Shown here: positions 7,390-16,976 of the stretch, in pieces
Layout: each line of letters starts with the position of its first letter
Numbering within the stretch: position 1 is the first letter of the stretch
Assembly (NCBI GenBank): GCA_937974175.1
Contig: CALJIG010000055.1
Span: 1-64,000, forward strand
Direction: 5' to 3'
Length of the DNA: 64,000 nt
DNA from: an uncultured Ignavibacteria bacterium
GTDB taxonomy: Bacteria; Bacteroidota; Ignavibacteria; Tepidaquicellales; Tepidaquicellaceae
Notes under the pieces: model-generated
Database searches by the model: none
What the model was told of the DNA's origin: nothing
The model's input: only the letters and a program-made list of their open reading frames with translations
Program-made: the position numbers and the translations under genes

Positions 7390-9446
7390 TAAATTTTATC
7401 TCTGTATAGTTTAGGAATGTTGTTAATTATTTTTATCGCCTTTTCAAAATCTACATTGATAGTATCAAAGTAAAACTTCAAAGATTCATATCTCGGAGCG
7501 TTTTCTTCCAAAATAAATTTCATTCCTTCTTCGCGGGTTATCATCCCTTCTCTTATCTGGTTACTTCTGAAAGTATCTATCTCTGAAAATCCTGCTACTG
7601 AATAATAAATATAATTATAAAATCCTGCTGTGCCGTCACCAATTCTCCATGTAGATTTTGTATCGGGTGCAGTTTCCCATTCATACTCGTTTATAATAGT
7701 GCTTTCAATCTGATGCTCATCCCATTTAACATAATCAAAAAAATGATAATAATCTTTTCTCTCTTTCACGTATCGAGAAAGGAATGCGCCGAAGGAATCA
7801 ACTAAAGATGAATTCAGATAAGACGGATTGAAAAGAAAATTACCGCCGTAAAATTTAAACAGCTTCAGCATGTTTGTTAACTTCACAGAGTCAATTCTCT
7901 TTTTATCAAAATCCAATCCTACTCCGCAGAAGCCGACTTTAAAATCTGTATTCTCTAATTTATTTGAACCCCATAGATTAAGCCTTACACCTGTTTTATT
8001 CCTCAGCTCCATTGTATGATAAATAAAATATTTATCACCAACCATAAATAATGGAATCATTCCCAGCGCAGGCTTTTTCAGCCATGCAGTTACATTTTTC
8101 CCGATGTTTTCTCTCTTCATTTTTATATCTGCAGAGACTAAAATATTTTCCACACCGAGCTTTCCTGTTACACGTGCAATATTTCTTCGCGCTAAATCAG
8201 TTACCATTCCCCAGTCATAAGTAATTGTTATCGGATTCAGCTTCAACTCTTTTTTAATAATGTGAAGGGAATAAGAACTGTCTCTTCCACCGCTGAACGG
8301 TACTATACAGTCAGTCACACCGGTTTTGCTTCTGTACGGTTCAACAAGCTCCATAAGTTTTTCCAGTGACTTCGGATTTCCCATCGGCTTATAATTATTG
8401 CATACATTGCATACACCTTTATCATCATATTTTATAAACGGAAACGTTTCAGGTAGCAGACATTTAGTGCAGCGTCTGAGTTTTGCAACGTTCTCGTAAT
8501 CATATTTAAGTAAACTTTTTAAATGCGCTTCCTGCGATGCAGAAATAGACGGAGCAGTATACGTTGTTTTGCCTTCAGGCTTATAATATATACTTAACTT
8601 TTTATCTGTGTTAAAATCTATATTCTTTGTTTCAAAGGGTTCATTGGTTTTTATAAACTCATACTCAAGAGTTTGTATATTGTATAAATATCCTGTAAAG
8701 GCATGTACCTGTTTAATCGTATGCTCACCAATCATATTTTGAATATGATTTATAGACATCAGCTCTTTTAAAAAATATTCTTCCGAAGCAAAAATTACAA
8801 TATCGTTACGTGAATTATTTATTAAATAAAGCGAGCCGCAGTTTGTTACAAGCGATAAACAATTTTTATCGTTGAACATAAAAGCAATCGATGCCGCGCC
8901 CTGAATAACATTAAATACTTTTACAAATGCTTCTGGAAGCGAGCTGCCTTCATTGATAAAACTCCGTAGAAGAGATAAAAGAATTTCAGTATCGACTTCA
9001 AACTCACGGTTCAGATCAGTAAACATTTCCCAAAGGTCATCTACATTGGTAATGATACCATTATGAATACCTACTATACCGTCTTTTATTACCGGCTGAT
9101 TGTTGAAATCAAGAAGCTGCGTTCCGTTTGTTACAAGACGCGAGTGACCTGTTAAAGCGAAAGGATGTTTTATAATTGAATTAAGTCCGGCCTTATCTAA
9201 TCCGTTAGCCTCTAAATAAAATTTATCGAACTTTCCGTTATCAATTAATTTAGAAACTGTCTCCGCTCCTTTGATAACTGAAATTTTTCCGTTATCATTT
9301 TCTTTGCCGGGATTATATATTGAGAAGCCGGCAGATTCTTTCCCGCGCGACTCTGATAAAAGAGCAAGCTCTTCCGTTAATTTTTTTATGAATTTATAAT
9401 CGTAATCCGAATTTTCTTTAACGATTAAACCAAATATTCCGCACAT
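7389..9446 (-). CDS. Fused class II glutamine amidotransferase and WbpG-like N-acetyl sugar amidotransferase
   Basis: A 685-residue two-domain enzyme. Residues 1-270 are an Ntn-type glutaminase: catalytic Cys2 in MCGIFGL, the GHSRLVTNG arginine at 103 and the HNG turn at 128-130. Residues 320-685 resemble the WbpG/PseA N-acetyl sugar amidotransferases, with a zinc-type cysteine set (Cys326, 329, 346, 349) and a PP-loop SGGRDSS at 385-391. WbpG proteins usually rely on separate HisH/HisF partners for ammonia, and such a trio occurs in this same locus at 32317-35086. The fusion would instead carry its own ammonia source. The expected reaction is ATP-dependent conversion of a sugar carboxyl or N-acetyl group to an amide or amidine. 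The next gene is 6 bp upstream. Confidence 0.85.
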   Translation of the reverse strand: MCGIFGLIVKENSDYDYKFIKKLTEELALLSESRGKESAGFSIYNPGKENDNGKISVIKGAETVSKLIDNGKFDKFYLEANGLDKAGLNSIIKHPFALTGHSRLVTNGTQLLDFNNQPVIKDGIVGIHNGIITNVDDLWEMFTDLNREFEVDTEILLSLLRSFINEGSSLPEAFVKVFNVIQGAASIAFMFNDKNCLSLVTNCGSLYLINNSRNDIVIFASEEYFLKELMSINHIQNMIGEHTIKQVHAFTGYLYNIQTLEYEFIKTNEPFETKNIDFNTDKKLSIYYKPEGKTTYTAPSISASQEAHLKSLLKYDYENVAKLRRCTKCLLPETFPFIKYDDKGVCNVCNNYKPMGNPKSLEKLMELVEPYRSKTGVTDCIVPFSGGRDSSYSLHIIKKELKLNPITITYDWGMVTDLARRNIARVTGKLGVENILVSADIKMKRENIGKNVTAWLKKPALGMIPLFMVGDKYFIYHTMELRNKTGVRLNLWGSNKLENTDFKVGFCGVGLDFDKKRIDSVKLTNMLKLFKFYGGNFLFNPSYLNSSLVDSFGAFLSRYVKERKDYYHFFDYVKWDEHQIESTIINEYEWETAPDTKSTWRIGDGTAGFYNYIYYSVAGFSEIDTFRSNQIREGMITREEGMKFILEENAPRYESLKFYFDTINVDFEKAIKIINNIPKLYRDKI

Positions 9447-9452
9447 AAATTA

Positions 9453-10631
9453 TTAAGATTCAGATTTTTTATTTTCGTACTGCAAACGTGTCAGCGCAAG
9501 ATACATCCATGCCTGCGACCATCTCATATAAGGAATTTTTATATCGTAATTTTTCAGCTTCCTGTAATAAAATCTTCCGTCGTTCTTATCCTGCATATTT
9601 TCTATAGTCCACTCTGCAATTTTATTTGCAAAGGATAAATATTCTTTATTATAATTTTTAAGTAAAGCAAAAGTTATTGTTCCCTGTGACTGATTATGAA
9701 TTTCCACAGGATAAATTTTCGGAAGTCTCCATAAAGATTGTCCGTTATCATAGAACTGTTCTTTCCTGTAATACTCAAGTCCTTTGCTGATTGAATTTTT
9801 ATATTTCTCATCATCGAAGCCGGCATATTTGCAAATTTCAGAAATTGATTCTATGTTATATCCCTGATGAAAATCCGTTTGGGCAGATTCCTTTCCTGTT
9901 TCAATATCCACTTCGTAGTTCCAAAGTCCGTTAGGCAGCTGATAGCTTACAACGAAATCAATTATCTGCTTTGCTTTATTTTTAAGTTCTTCATTACAGT
10001 TAAATGAATAAGTTTTAGCAAGAATTTCTCCACCTAAAAGTGTAGCATTAAAGCACGCATCTTTTAACACCGGAGTATAGCTTATGCAAAGTCCTCTTTC
10101 AGTTTCAACCTTCGGTAAATCTTTTAATAAAAAATCACATATACTGATTAAAACTTCCTTAGCTTTTTCATTTTTTGTAGTGAGGTAATACTGAAAAATT
10201 CCTTTGCCGATAAATGAAGTCGCTACAATGTTCGGAACGTATGGCTTCACATATTTAATAGGATTTGCCCATCCGAAGTTATATCCCCAGCAATATCCTG
10301 AATATCCCTTTGAATAATTATTAATGAGCCAGTTGAACAGCTCTTCCATCGTATCTCTTGTTTTCTCATCTTTTGTAAGTTCATACTGCAATGAGTAAGC
10401 ATATAAAAGAAGTCCGTGGCTTTTAGGATTTATTCCTTTTTTGATTCCAAGCAGCGGGCGGATATTGATAGGATTTCTCTTCTGTATCTGAATGGCAATG
10501 GCCGATGCCCACTTTCCCATTTTATCTATGGGAAGAAATGTGTTTAGCGTATCGTATGGATCGTATCCTTTGAATTTTTCCTTCTCTATAAAAGAGCGGA
10601 CGTTTAATACTGCAGTATCAAGCTTTGACAA
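9453..10631 (-). CDS. Predicted alpha/alpha-toroid protein of polysaccharide loci, function unknown
   Basis: This is a 392-residue soluble protein. GYDPYDTLNTF near the N-terminus and KRNPINIRPLLGI are followed by helical hairpins rich in Trp, Tyr and Gly (YSGYCWGYNFGW, QLPNGLWNYE, RWSQAWMYLAL). This pattern suggests a six-hairpin glycosidase-like toroid. Homologues in exopolysaccharide clusters are, as I recall, often labelled delta-aminolevulinic acid dehydratase, which the sequence does not support. The start is TTG, two bases after the stop of the upstream dehydrogenase fusion, with an in-frame stop immediately before it. A role in trimming or epimerising a uronic-acid polymer is possible but not shown. 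Confidence 0.6.
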   Translation of the reverse strand: MSKLDTAVLNVRSFIEKEKFKGYDPYDTLNTFLPIDKMGKWASAIAIQIQKRNPINIRPLLGIKKGINPKSHGLLLYAYSLQYELTKDEKTRDTMEELFNWLINNYSKGYSGYCWGYNFGWANPIKYVKPYVPNIVATSFIGKGIFQYYLTTKNEKAKEVLISICDFLLKDLPKVETERGLCISYTPVLKDACFNATLLGGEILAKTYSFNCNEELKNKAKQIIDFVVSYQLPNGLWNYEVDIETGKESAQTDFHQGYNIESISEICKYAGFDDEKYKNSISKGLEYYRKEQFYDNGQSLWRLPKIYPVEIHNQSQGTITFALLKNYNKEYLSFANKIAEWTIENMQDKNDGRFYYRKLKNYDIKIPYMRWSQAWMYLALTRLQYENKKSES

Positions 10632-10633
10632 AT

Positions 10634-12760
10634 TTAAGAAACTATTGCCTGTTTATTTTTTATAGAATCTATTACATCCAGCGTTGCCTTAGTTGCATCG
10701 TACACTTCTTCAAATGATATAGGTGTCGGCTTTCCGTTTTCAATTGCTTCAATAAATTCTTTTATTTCCTGAGCATGTCCTTTATCCTGCTTACCCGATT
10801 TGTTTGATTTTACTTCCTTGCCGTATGTCTTTACTTCTCTGAAGTCATCGACAACCATTACTTTATTTGCATAGAAAACTTCTATATTTTCTTTCGGCAA
10901 TGAGTTGGCGCCATTGGAGAAATAACAAATCGAACCAATCGTTCCGTTCTCAAATCCCATATTGATGCTAAGCGTATCCATCAGATAAGGACTGTTATCC
11001 ATGCTGATTGCATTTATAAAATTAATCTTCGAGCCGGAGAGGAACATAACTAAATCAATGAAGTGACAAACTTCACCGATAATTCTTCCGCCGCCGATTT
11101 CCTTATCCTGCACCCAGTGATCCTTCGGCATATTGCCTGCATTGATGCGGTAATTGATTGCCTTCGGAACATCTTTATCCATCGTGCTCATTATTGCTTT
11201 AATGGCAGGTGCAAATCTTCTGTTGTAGCCGACCATTAAATGCAAATTACTTTTTTGCTTATAAAGTTCTGCTATCGTTTCAAGCTCGCCTCTGTTCATG
11301 CACAAAGGCTTTTCAACAAAAATATTTTTATTATTTTTTAATCCGTCAATTACATTTGCTGCATGAAGATTATGCCTGGTGGCTATAAATATTGTATTAA
11401 TTTTATCATCAGTAAAAATTTTATCTGCCTCGCCTGTTGAGTATTGAAATCCGTATTTATCTGCAATCCCCTTTGCTGTATTTCCGCGTGATGTTGCTAC
11501 TCCAACCATATCTGCATGTATTTTTACATTGGGTAGAAGAGCATTCTGCGCAAATGAACCTGCGCCTACAAATCCTATTTTTGTTTTTGTTCCTTTTACT
11601 TCACCTTTGCTTATCTTTATTTCATCAATAATCTTTTTTTCATCTTCATATTTCAGAAGAATTCCGACAAACGGTTCATTCTTTGCTAATATCATGTCAT
11701 AAGCTTTCTTTGCATCTTCAAATTCAAAAACATGAGTAACGAGCGGTTCAAGAACTAATTTATTTCTTTCAATTAATTCTATATATGATTCCATGTTTCT
11801 ATTCTCAGTCCACCTCACATATTCATAAGGATAGTCAATTCCTTTTTCCTCATAAGCTCTGTCATATCTTCCGGGTCCGTAAGAGCACGACATTCTTAAA
11901 TCTAATTCTTTTTTAAAGTAAAAATTCCTGCTGAATCCCGTAGGTACTGCTCCTACTATGACAACTTTTGCTTTTCTTCTTGCGATTGCTCCTGCAAATT
12001 CTACAGGGTCAAGTGAACTTGTACCCGCAGTTATAAGAATAGCATCGGCGCCGTAACCTTTCGTTAATTCCTTAATAACTCCCTCTAAGTCATCACGATT
12101 GCGCAGATAAGATTTTCCTATTCCTATTTTATTTGCTAAATCAACCTGAGCCTGACTTATATCTACACCGATTGCTTTTATACCTGCGGCTTCTAGCATC
12201 TGCATTGTAAGCTGGCCGATTAATCCTAATCCTATTACTACGGCAGTTTCGCCGAATGTAAGCTCTGCCTGTCTTATACCCTGAATTGCTATTGATGCTA
12301 CTGTGGTTATAGCAGCGAATTTTAAATCAACACTCTTGGGAATTTTTACACAAAGGTTTTTATAAACAGAAACTATATCCGCATGATAAGCGCCTTCGCC
12401 GCCGCATGCAACATAGTCGCCGACTTTGAAATCATAGACATCATCTGCTACCGCGATTACCTCACCGGCACAACTATATCCCATTGGTCCTGGCGCTTCA
12501 AGCTTGCTCATAACTACATTGTAGGTTTCAGAAAATCCGCTCGTCTTTATCATCTCTATAACTTGCTGTACTTCTTTTTTTCTTGATCTTGCTTTGCCTA
12601 TTAAGCTAAGGCGTGCATCAGAAACGTTTTTACCTTCCGTACCTGCGCTTATCAATGAATAGTGATTTCTTACTAAAATTTGTCCGCTGCCAAGCGCAGG
12701 GATTGGTACATCCATAACTTCCATATGTCCCGATTTCAATTGCTGTGTAAGCTGCTCCAT
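10634..12760 (-). CDS. Bi-domain oxidoreductase: zinc-dehydrogenase-like domain fused to a Gfo/Idh/MocA domain
   Basis: This 708-residue protein combines two NAD(P)-binding units. Residues 1-360 are a medium-chain dehydrogenase with a Rossmann motif VVIGLGLIGQL, lacking the catalytic zinc Cys (ISAGTEG where a Cys would sit). Residues about 380-700 are a Gfo/Idh/MocA oxidoreductase: IGFVGAGSFAQNALLP, the FVEKPL catalytic motif and EVCHFIDL. Fusions of this kind recur in exopolysaccharide loci next to asparagine-synthetase-like and uronic-acid-processing genes; their substrate is not established. Linking two redox domains suggests oxidation and re-reduction of one sugar intermediate, such as an epimerisation. 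It lies 13 bp downstream of asnB. Confidence 0.85.
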   Translation of the reverse strand: MEQLTQQLKSGHMEVMDVPIPALGSGQILVRNHYSLISAGTEGKNVSDARLSLIGKARSRKKEVQQVIEMIKTSGFSETYNVVMSKLEAPGPMGYSCAGEVIAVADDVYDFKVGDYVACGGEGAYHADIVSVYKNLCVKIPKSVDLKFAAITTVASIAIQGIRQAELTFGETAVVIGLGLIGQLTMQMLEAAGIKAIGVDISQAQVDLANKIGIGKSYLRNRDDLEGVIKELTKGYGADAILITAGTSSLDPVEFAGAIARRKAKVVIVGAVPTGFSRNFYFKKELDLRMSCSYGPGRYDRAYEEKGIDYPYEYVRWTENRNMESYIELIERNKLVLEPLVTHVFEFEDAKKAYDMILAKNEPFVGILLKYEDEKKIIDEIKISKGEVKGTKTKIGFVGAGSFAQNALLPNVKIHADMVGVATSRGNTAKGIADKYGFQYSTGEADKIFTDDKINTIFIATRHNLHAANVIDGLKNNKNIFVEKPLCMNRGELETIAELYKQKSNLHLMVGYNRRFAPAIKAIMSTMDKDVPKAINYRINAGNMPKDHWVQDKEIGGGRIIGEVCHFIDLVMFLSGSKINFINAISMDNSPYLMDTLSINMGFENGTIGSICYFSNGANSLPKENIEVFYANKVMVVDDFREVKTYGKEVKSNKSGKQDKGHAQEIKEFIEAIENGKPTPISFEEVYDATKATLDVIDSIKNKQAIVS

Positions 12761-12773
12761 TTGTTATATATCT

Positions 12774-14696
12774 CTATTTAAATTTAAAATTTTGTTGTGA
12801 GTTATCAAAGAAAGTTCTGAACCATATTTCATTCGTTAACAAACGCCATATCAATTGAGAGTTATCCTGAATTCCTTTTCTGTTATTTTCTATTAATGAA
12901 GTAACATATTTGGGATTATAGATACCGCGCTTCTTCATCGATTCTTCCGATAAAATATCTCCTACCATTTCTGAAAGAGGTCCTTTTAGCCATGCTCTCA
13001 TAGGCGCGCTGAACGGCGCTTTTGGTCTGTGGATAATTTCATTCGGTAAATACTTTTCTGAAACTTTTTTAAGTAAGTACTTCTGTATGTTTTTTGTAAT
13101 TCTGAATTGCGGCGGAAGTGTAAACATAAATTCTATTATCCTGTGGTCAGTTAAAGGCGGTCTTCCTTCTACACTTGCTGCCATTGCTGCTTTATCTGAA
13201 TAGTTAAGGTTATGGTCAGGTAAATAAACTCTCGTATCGTTTAAACACATCTTCGTCAGATAAGACATATTGTTATCATTGAACAGTTCTTTCTCCTTTT
13301 TATAAAAAAATGAATCCTGCAGATTATAAGGGCAGTTAGAATAGTATTCGTTGAAATTTTTATTTGTTAATGCAACGTTTCCTGATGAAATATATCTGTC
13401 AAAACGTGACATATTGGAATAATTAAAAAATTCCTTAGCCCATCTTATATACTTAAAATTTTTCTTTGCAGATGACTGCGGAATAATAGAAACTAAATGT
13501 CTGAAAATAGAATCCACAACTCCGGGCACATATTTCTGATAATGGTCTAATGTAAGGCAGGCTAAATAAGAACGATAGCCGCCGAATATTTCATCGCCGC
13601 CCATACCATTAAGAAGTACAACAATACCATTATCTCTTGCAGCTTTTGAAATCAAATAAGTATTAATTGCCGAAGGATCTGCAAGGGGTTCATCCAGATG
13701 CCATATCATTTTTGGCAATAAATCAACTACGTCAGATTCAAGCAATATTTCTATATGCTTAAAGCCGCATTTTTTGGCCACCTGCTTTGCATAATAACTG
13801 TCATCAACATTCCCCTGTAATTTTAGATCATCCTGATGAAACTTAATTGTAAATGATTTTATTTCTTTATTAGTATTCTTCACCATCAATGCAGCAATGA
13901 TAGAAGAATCCAATCCCCCGCTTAATAATAACCCTACAGGAACATCTGCAACCATCTGATATTCTGTTGCACTTTGAAGCAGACTATCAAGTTTATGAAT
14001 TGCATCATCTTCCCTTATATTATGATCTTCGGAAGGATTTATTTCCCAATATGGTTTAACCTCCAGTTCACCGTTTTCAAAAATAAAATAATGCCCCGGT
14101 AACAATTTTGAAATATTTTTAAAACCTGTTTTTGGGGCAATCTGATAGTGAATCGGAGTATACATCGCATCATAATCTACTTCGGTTGTTACAAATCCTG
14201 ATGCAAGGATAGATTTAATTTCGGAACCAAAGATTAACGAATCACCTTTTTTAGAATAATAAAATGGCTTTATGCCGGCACGATCTCTTGCTCCGAATAA
14301 TTTTTTACTTTCTGTGTCATATATTGCGAATGCATACATTCCATTCAGCTTGTTGAGTGATTCAACTCCCCATTGTTCATAAGCCTTTATAATTACTTCA
14401 GTATCGGAATGAGATTTAAACTTGTGTCCGATAGCTGTCAGTTCATGACGGATTTCTTTGTAATTATAAATTTCACCGTTGAAAGTAATCCATAGAGTAC
14501 CGCTATCATTACACATCGGCTGATGACCTAAAGGACTTAAGTCTATTATAGATAATCTTCTATGCCCTAATCCTGAATTTGTATAAGGGAACCACTTAGT
14601 GCCGGAATCATCAGGTCCTCTGTGTTCAATAATGGATGTGATTTTGTTAAGAACAATTTCATCCCCCCAATTTATTATTCCTGTTATTCCGCACAT
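12774..14696 (-). CDS. asnB: Asparagine synthetase (glutamine-hydrolysing) family amidotransferase, copy 1
   Basis: A full-length AsnB-type enzyme of 640 residues. Residues 1-200 are the class II glutaminase (Cys2 in MCGITGI, GHRRLSIIDL, FNGEIYNY, SDTEV). Residues 225-600 are the synthetase with PP-loop LLSGGLDSS, LDEPLADPSA and a GMGGDEIFGGY loop. In polysaccharide loci such enzymes probably amidate a sugar uronic acid or another carboxylate rather than aspartate. A second AsnB paralogue lies at 16969-18843, with the duplicated glycosyltransferase between them. ATG start; the upstream gene ends 33 bp away. Confidence 0.9.
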   Translation of the reverse strand: MCGITGIINWGDEIVLNKITSIIEHRGPDDSGTKWFPYTNSGLGHRRLSIIDLSPLGHQPMCNDSGTLWITFNGEIYNYKEIRHELTAIGHKFKSHSDTEVIIKAYEQWGVESLNKLNGMYAFAIYDTESKKLFGARDRAGIKPFYYSKKGDSLIFGSEIKSILASGFVTTEVDYDAMYTPIHYQIAPKTGFKNISKLLPGHYFIFENGELEVKPYWEINPSEDHNIREDDAIHKLDSLLQSATEYQMVADVPVGLLLSGGLDSSIIAALMVKNTNKEIKSFTIKFHQDDLKLQGNVDDSYYAKQVAKKCGFKHIEILLESDVVDLLPKMIWHLDEPLADPSAINTYLISKAARDNGIVVLLNGMGGDEIFGGYRSYLACLTLDHYQKYVPGVVDSIFRHLVSIIPQSSAKKNFKYIRWAKEFFNYSNMSRFDRYISSGNVALTNKNFNEYYSNCPYNLQDSFFYKKEKELFNDNNMSYLTKMCLNDTRVYLPDHNLNYSDKAAMAASVEGRPPLTDHRIIEFMFTLPPQFRITKNIQKYLLKKVSEKYLPNEIIHRPKAPFSAPMRAWLKGPLSEMVGDILSEESMKKRGIYNPKYVTSLIENNRKGIQDNSQLIWRLLTNEIWFRTFFDNSQQNFKFK

Positions 14697-14729
14697 ACCC
14701 GTAAAGTAAAATTCTTGATAATAATTTTA

Positions 14730-16976
14730 TTAAGTTGTTTCTGAAATAGTTGTTTGAAATATTTTTTCAATTCTCTTAGCTACATTGGAGGAAAGAAAAC
14801 GATTGGCGGCATATTGGTGATTATTATGTGCAATTTTTTTCATTAATTCAGGATTTGAAAACAGGTTGTCTATAAGTCCGTAAAAGTGCTGCGGGTCTTT
14901 ACTATCGGTAAAAAATCCGTGTTCTTCATTTTTGAAAAAATCTCTTAAGCCTCCTACTTTCCGTGTAATAATCGGAAGTCCGAAAGCCATAGCTTCACAC
15001 ACAGTAACAGGCATTCCCTCGGTATACGATGGGAGTATAAATATATGCGAAGTGGTAAACTCATTAATTTTTTCGGCTCCAGTCAGGTGGCCGGTAATAT
15101 TTATATTCTTTATTTTTTTATCGTCAATATACTTTATTACATTTGCTTCTTCCAGGCCGTCTCCTGCAATAGTAAGCTTTATATTCCTGTATTTTTTCTG
15201 AAGGAGTACAAATGTATCGATTGTTTCATACACCCCTTTTGCAATTTCAATCCTTGAAAGAAATAACATCTTGGGGGCTGATATATTAGAGTATTTTTTT
15301 TCTATGCTTTCAGGGGTAAAATCTTTTACAAGCTCAGTATCAACAAGTGTTGTTTCCACATATATCGGTTTTGTGTAACCCCATTCAAGCAGTTTTTCCT
15401 TAAATTCTGTGGACAATACAATTGAGCATTTGGCTTGGAAAAATATTTTTTTAAATGTTTCAATAAAAGTATTTTCCAGTTTGTTCTGAAAGTTTTTTTT
15501 CCATCCTCTGTAAAAAACAATAACATCAATTTTATAGAAGTTAGCAATCAGAATAAACAGCCAGTCGCGGATAACAGATACATCATCGAGAGATGTTGAT
15601 GTCTGAACAAGTGAATATTTTTTCTTTCTTACCAGACGTGTAAAATTTATTATATCTAAAAATGATTGTGCAAGATCTTTGAAATAAGGCTGCCTGAAAG
15701 GATAGTTGCGGGCGCCTCTTACGAAATAATCGACCGGCATTGAAAACTCTTTTTTAATTGCATAATAGTAATTCGATATTCCCCCGCGGGCATTTTCCCC
15801 TGGTACTAATATCAATATTTTATTACGCGTATCATCTTTAGTTATAGATTTTTCTTTTTCTTTAACGGAGCCTTTTTCTAAAACCTCATCAAATATTTTT
15901 TCTATTCTGAAGGCAACTTTATCCGATAAAAACTTTTCACCGGCATACTCAAAATTATTTTCGGAAATTCTTTTAAGAAGTGCTTTATCTTTCAGTAATT
16001 TTTCAATAAATCCGGCGAAGACTTCAGGATCTTTACTGTTAGTAAAATAGCCGTTTGTATCGTTTTGAAAAAAATCAACCAGTCCTCCGACTTTTCTTGT
16101 TATAACAGGCAGACCGAAAGCCATAGCCTCCAACACTGTGTTAGGCATTCCTTCCGAATAGGAAGGAAAAAGATAGATGTGACTGTTTTTAAAGCACTCA
16201 GTTTTTTGTTCACCTGAAATATGACCTAACAATTGCACATCTTCAATTTTTCTCTCTGCAATATAATTCAAAACATTATTAGTCTCTCTGCCGTCACCTG
16301 CAATAGTGAATTTAGCAGCCGGATACCTTTCTTTAATTATGCTGAATGCATCAACTGCCTCATAGATTCCTTTAGCTGTTTCAATCCTCGCAAGAAATAA
16401 AATATTTAGATCTTCAAGATTATCATATTTAATCTTTATTTCTTCAGGCTTCAAATCCTTTACTAAATCTTTATCAACTAAAGTAGTTTCCAGATAAATG
16501 TTTTTTCTATAACCCCAGGATATTAATTTTTTTCGGAAGTCAGATGATAACTCAATTATCGCATCGGACTTAAAATATACCATCTTAAAAAGCCAAAGAT
16601 ATTTTTTTTCCAGCTTCTGCGCAAAGCTCTGATCCCAACCTCTGAAAAAAACTACGACTTTCATTTTGTACCTCTTTGCGAGTACAATAAACATAAAATC
16701 TCTTATCAGTGAAACATCATCGAATGCTGTAGTGGTCTGAAGAAGTGTAAATTCTTTCTTTCGTATTTTTTTATAAAATCTCCAGAGATCTTTAAAAGGC
16801 TGCGAAATATCTTTTAACCATGACTCTCTGAATGGATATGTACGGGAACCGCGTAAAAAATATTCAACTTCGTATCTGAATTCTTTTTTAATCGAATAAT
16901 AATAATTAGTAATACCACCGCGCGCTTTTTGCCCCGGGACAAGGATTAACACTTTATTCGATTTCTTATCAGTCAT
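14730..16976 (-). CDS. Tandemly duplicated family 4 glycosyltransferase (two GT4 units in one protein)
   Basis: This 748-residue protein holds two full GT4 enzymes in one frame. The first unit spans about 8-375 and the second about 387-748. They start almost identically (LILVPGQKARGGITNYYY and LILVPGENARGGISNYYY) and share VEYFLRGSR/VDYFVRGAR, DDVSLIRD/DDVSVIRD and ETTLVDKDLVKD/ETTLVDTELVKD. Both retain the GT4 E-x7-E motif (EGMPNTVLE and EGMPVTVCE), so both could be active. A charged linker of about 12 residues joins them. The arrangement indicates gene duplication followed by fusion. It could add two identical or related sugars in succession. The ATG overlaps the upstream asnB stop by 8 bases. 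Confidence 0.92.
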   Translation of the reverse strand: MTDKKSNKVLILVPGQKARGGITNYYYSIKKEFRYEVEYFLRGSRTYPFRESWLKDISQPFKDLWRFYKKIRKKEFTLLQTTTAFDDVSLIRDFMFIVLAKRYKMKVVVFFRGWDQSFAQKLEKKYLWLFKMVYFKSDAIIELSSDFRKKLISWGYRKNIYLETTLVDKDLVKDLKPEEIKIKYDNLEDLNILFLARIETAKGIYEAVDAFSIIKERYPAAKFTIAGDGRETNNVLNYIAERKIEDVQLLGHISGEQKTECFKNSHIYLFPSYSEGMPNTVLEAMAFGLPVITRKVGGLVDFFQNDTNGYFTNSKDPEVFAGFIEKLLKDKALLKRISENNFEYAGEKFLSDKVAFRIEKIFDEVLEKGSVKEKEKSITKDDTRNKILILVPGENARGGISNYYYAIKKEFSMPVDYFVRGARNYPFRQPYFKDLAQSFLDIINFTRLVRKKKYSLVQTSTSLDDVSVIRDWLFILIANFYKIDVIVFYRGWKKNFQNKLENTFIETFKKIFFQAKCSIVLSTEFKEKLLEWGYTKPIYVETTLVDTELVKDFTPESIEKKYSNISAPKMLFLSRIEIAKGVYETIDTFVLLQKKYRNIKLTIAGDGLEEANVIKYIDDKKIKNINITGHLTGAEKINEFTTSHIFILPSYTEGMPVTVCEAMAFGLPIITRKVGGLRDFFKNEEHGFFTDSKDPQHFYGLIDNLFSNPELMKKIAHNNHQYAANRFLSSNVAKRIEKIFQTTISETT

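Noticed and set aside
9453..10631. Delta-aminolevulinic acid dehydratase
   Set aside because: Proteins like this often carry that name, but no HemB motif is visible; the sequence suggests a helical toroid instead.
14730..16976. Two separate glycosyltransferase genes fused by a sequencing error
   Set aside because: The reading frame is open across a charged linker and both halves have full motifs with no frameshift needed, so one long protein is the simplest reading.
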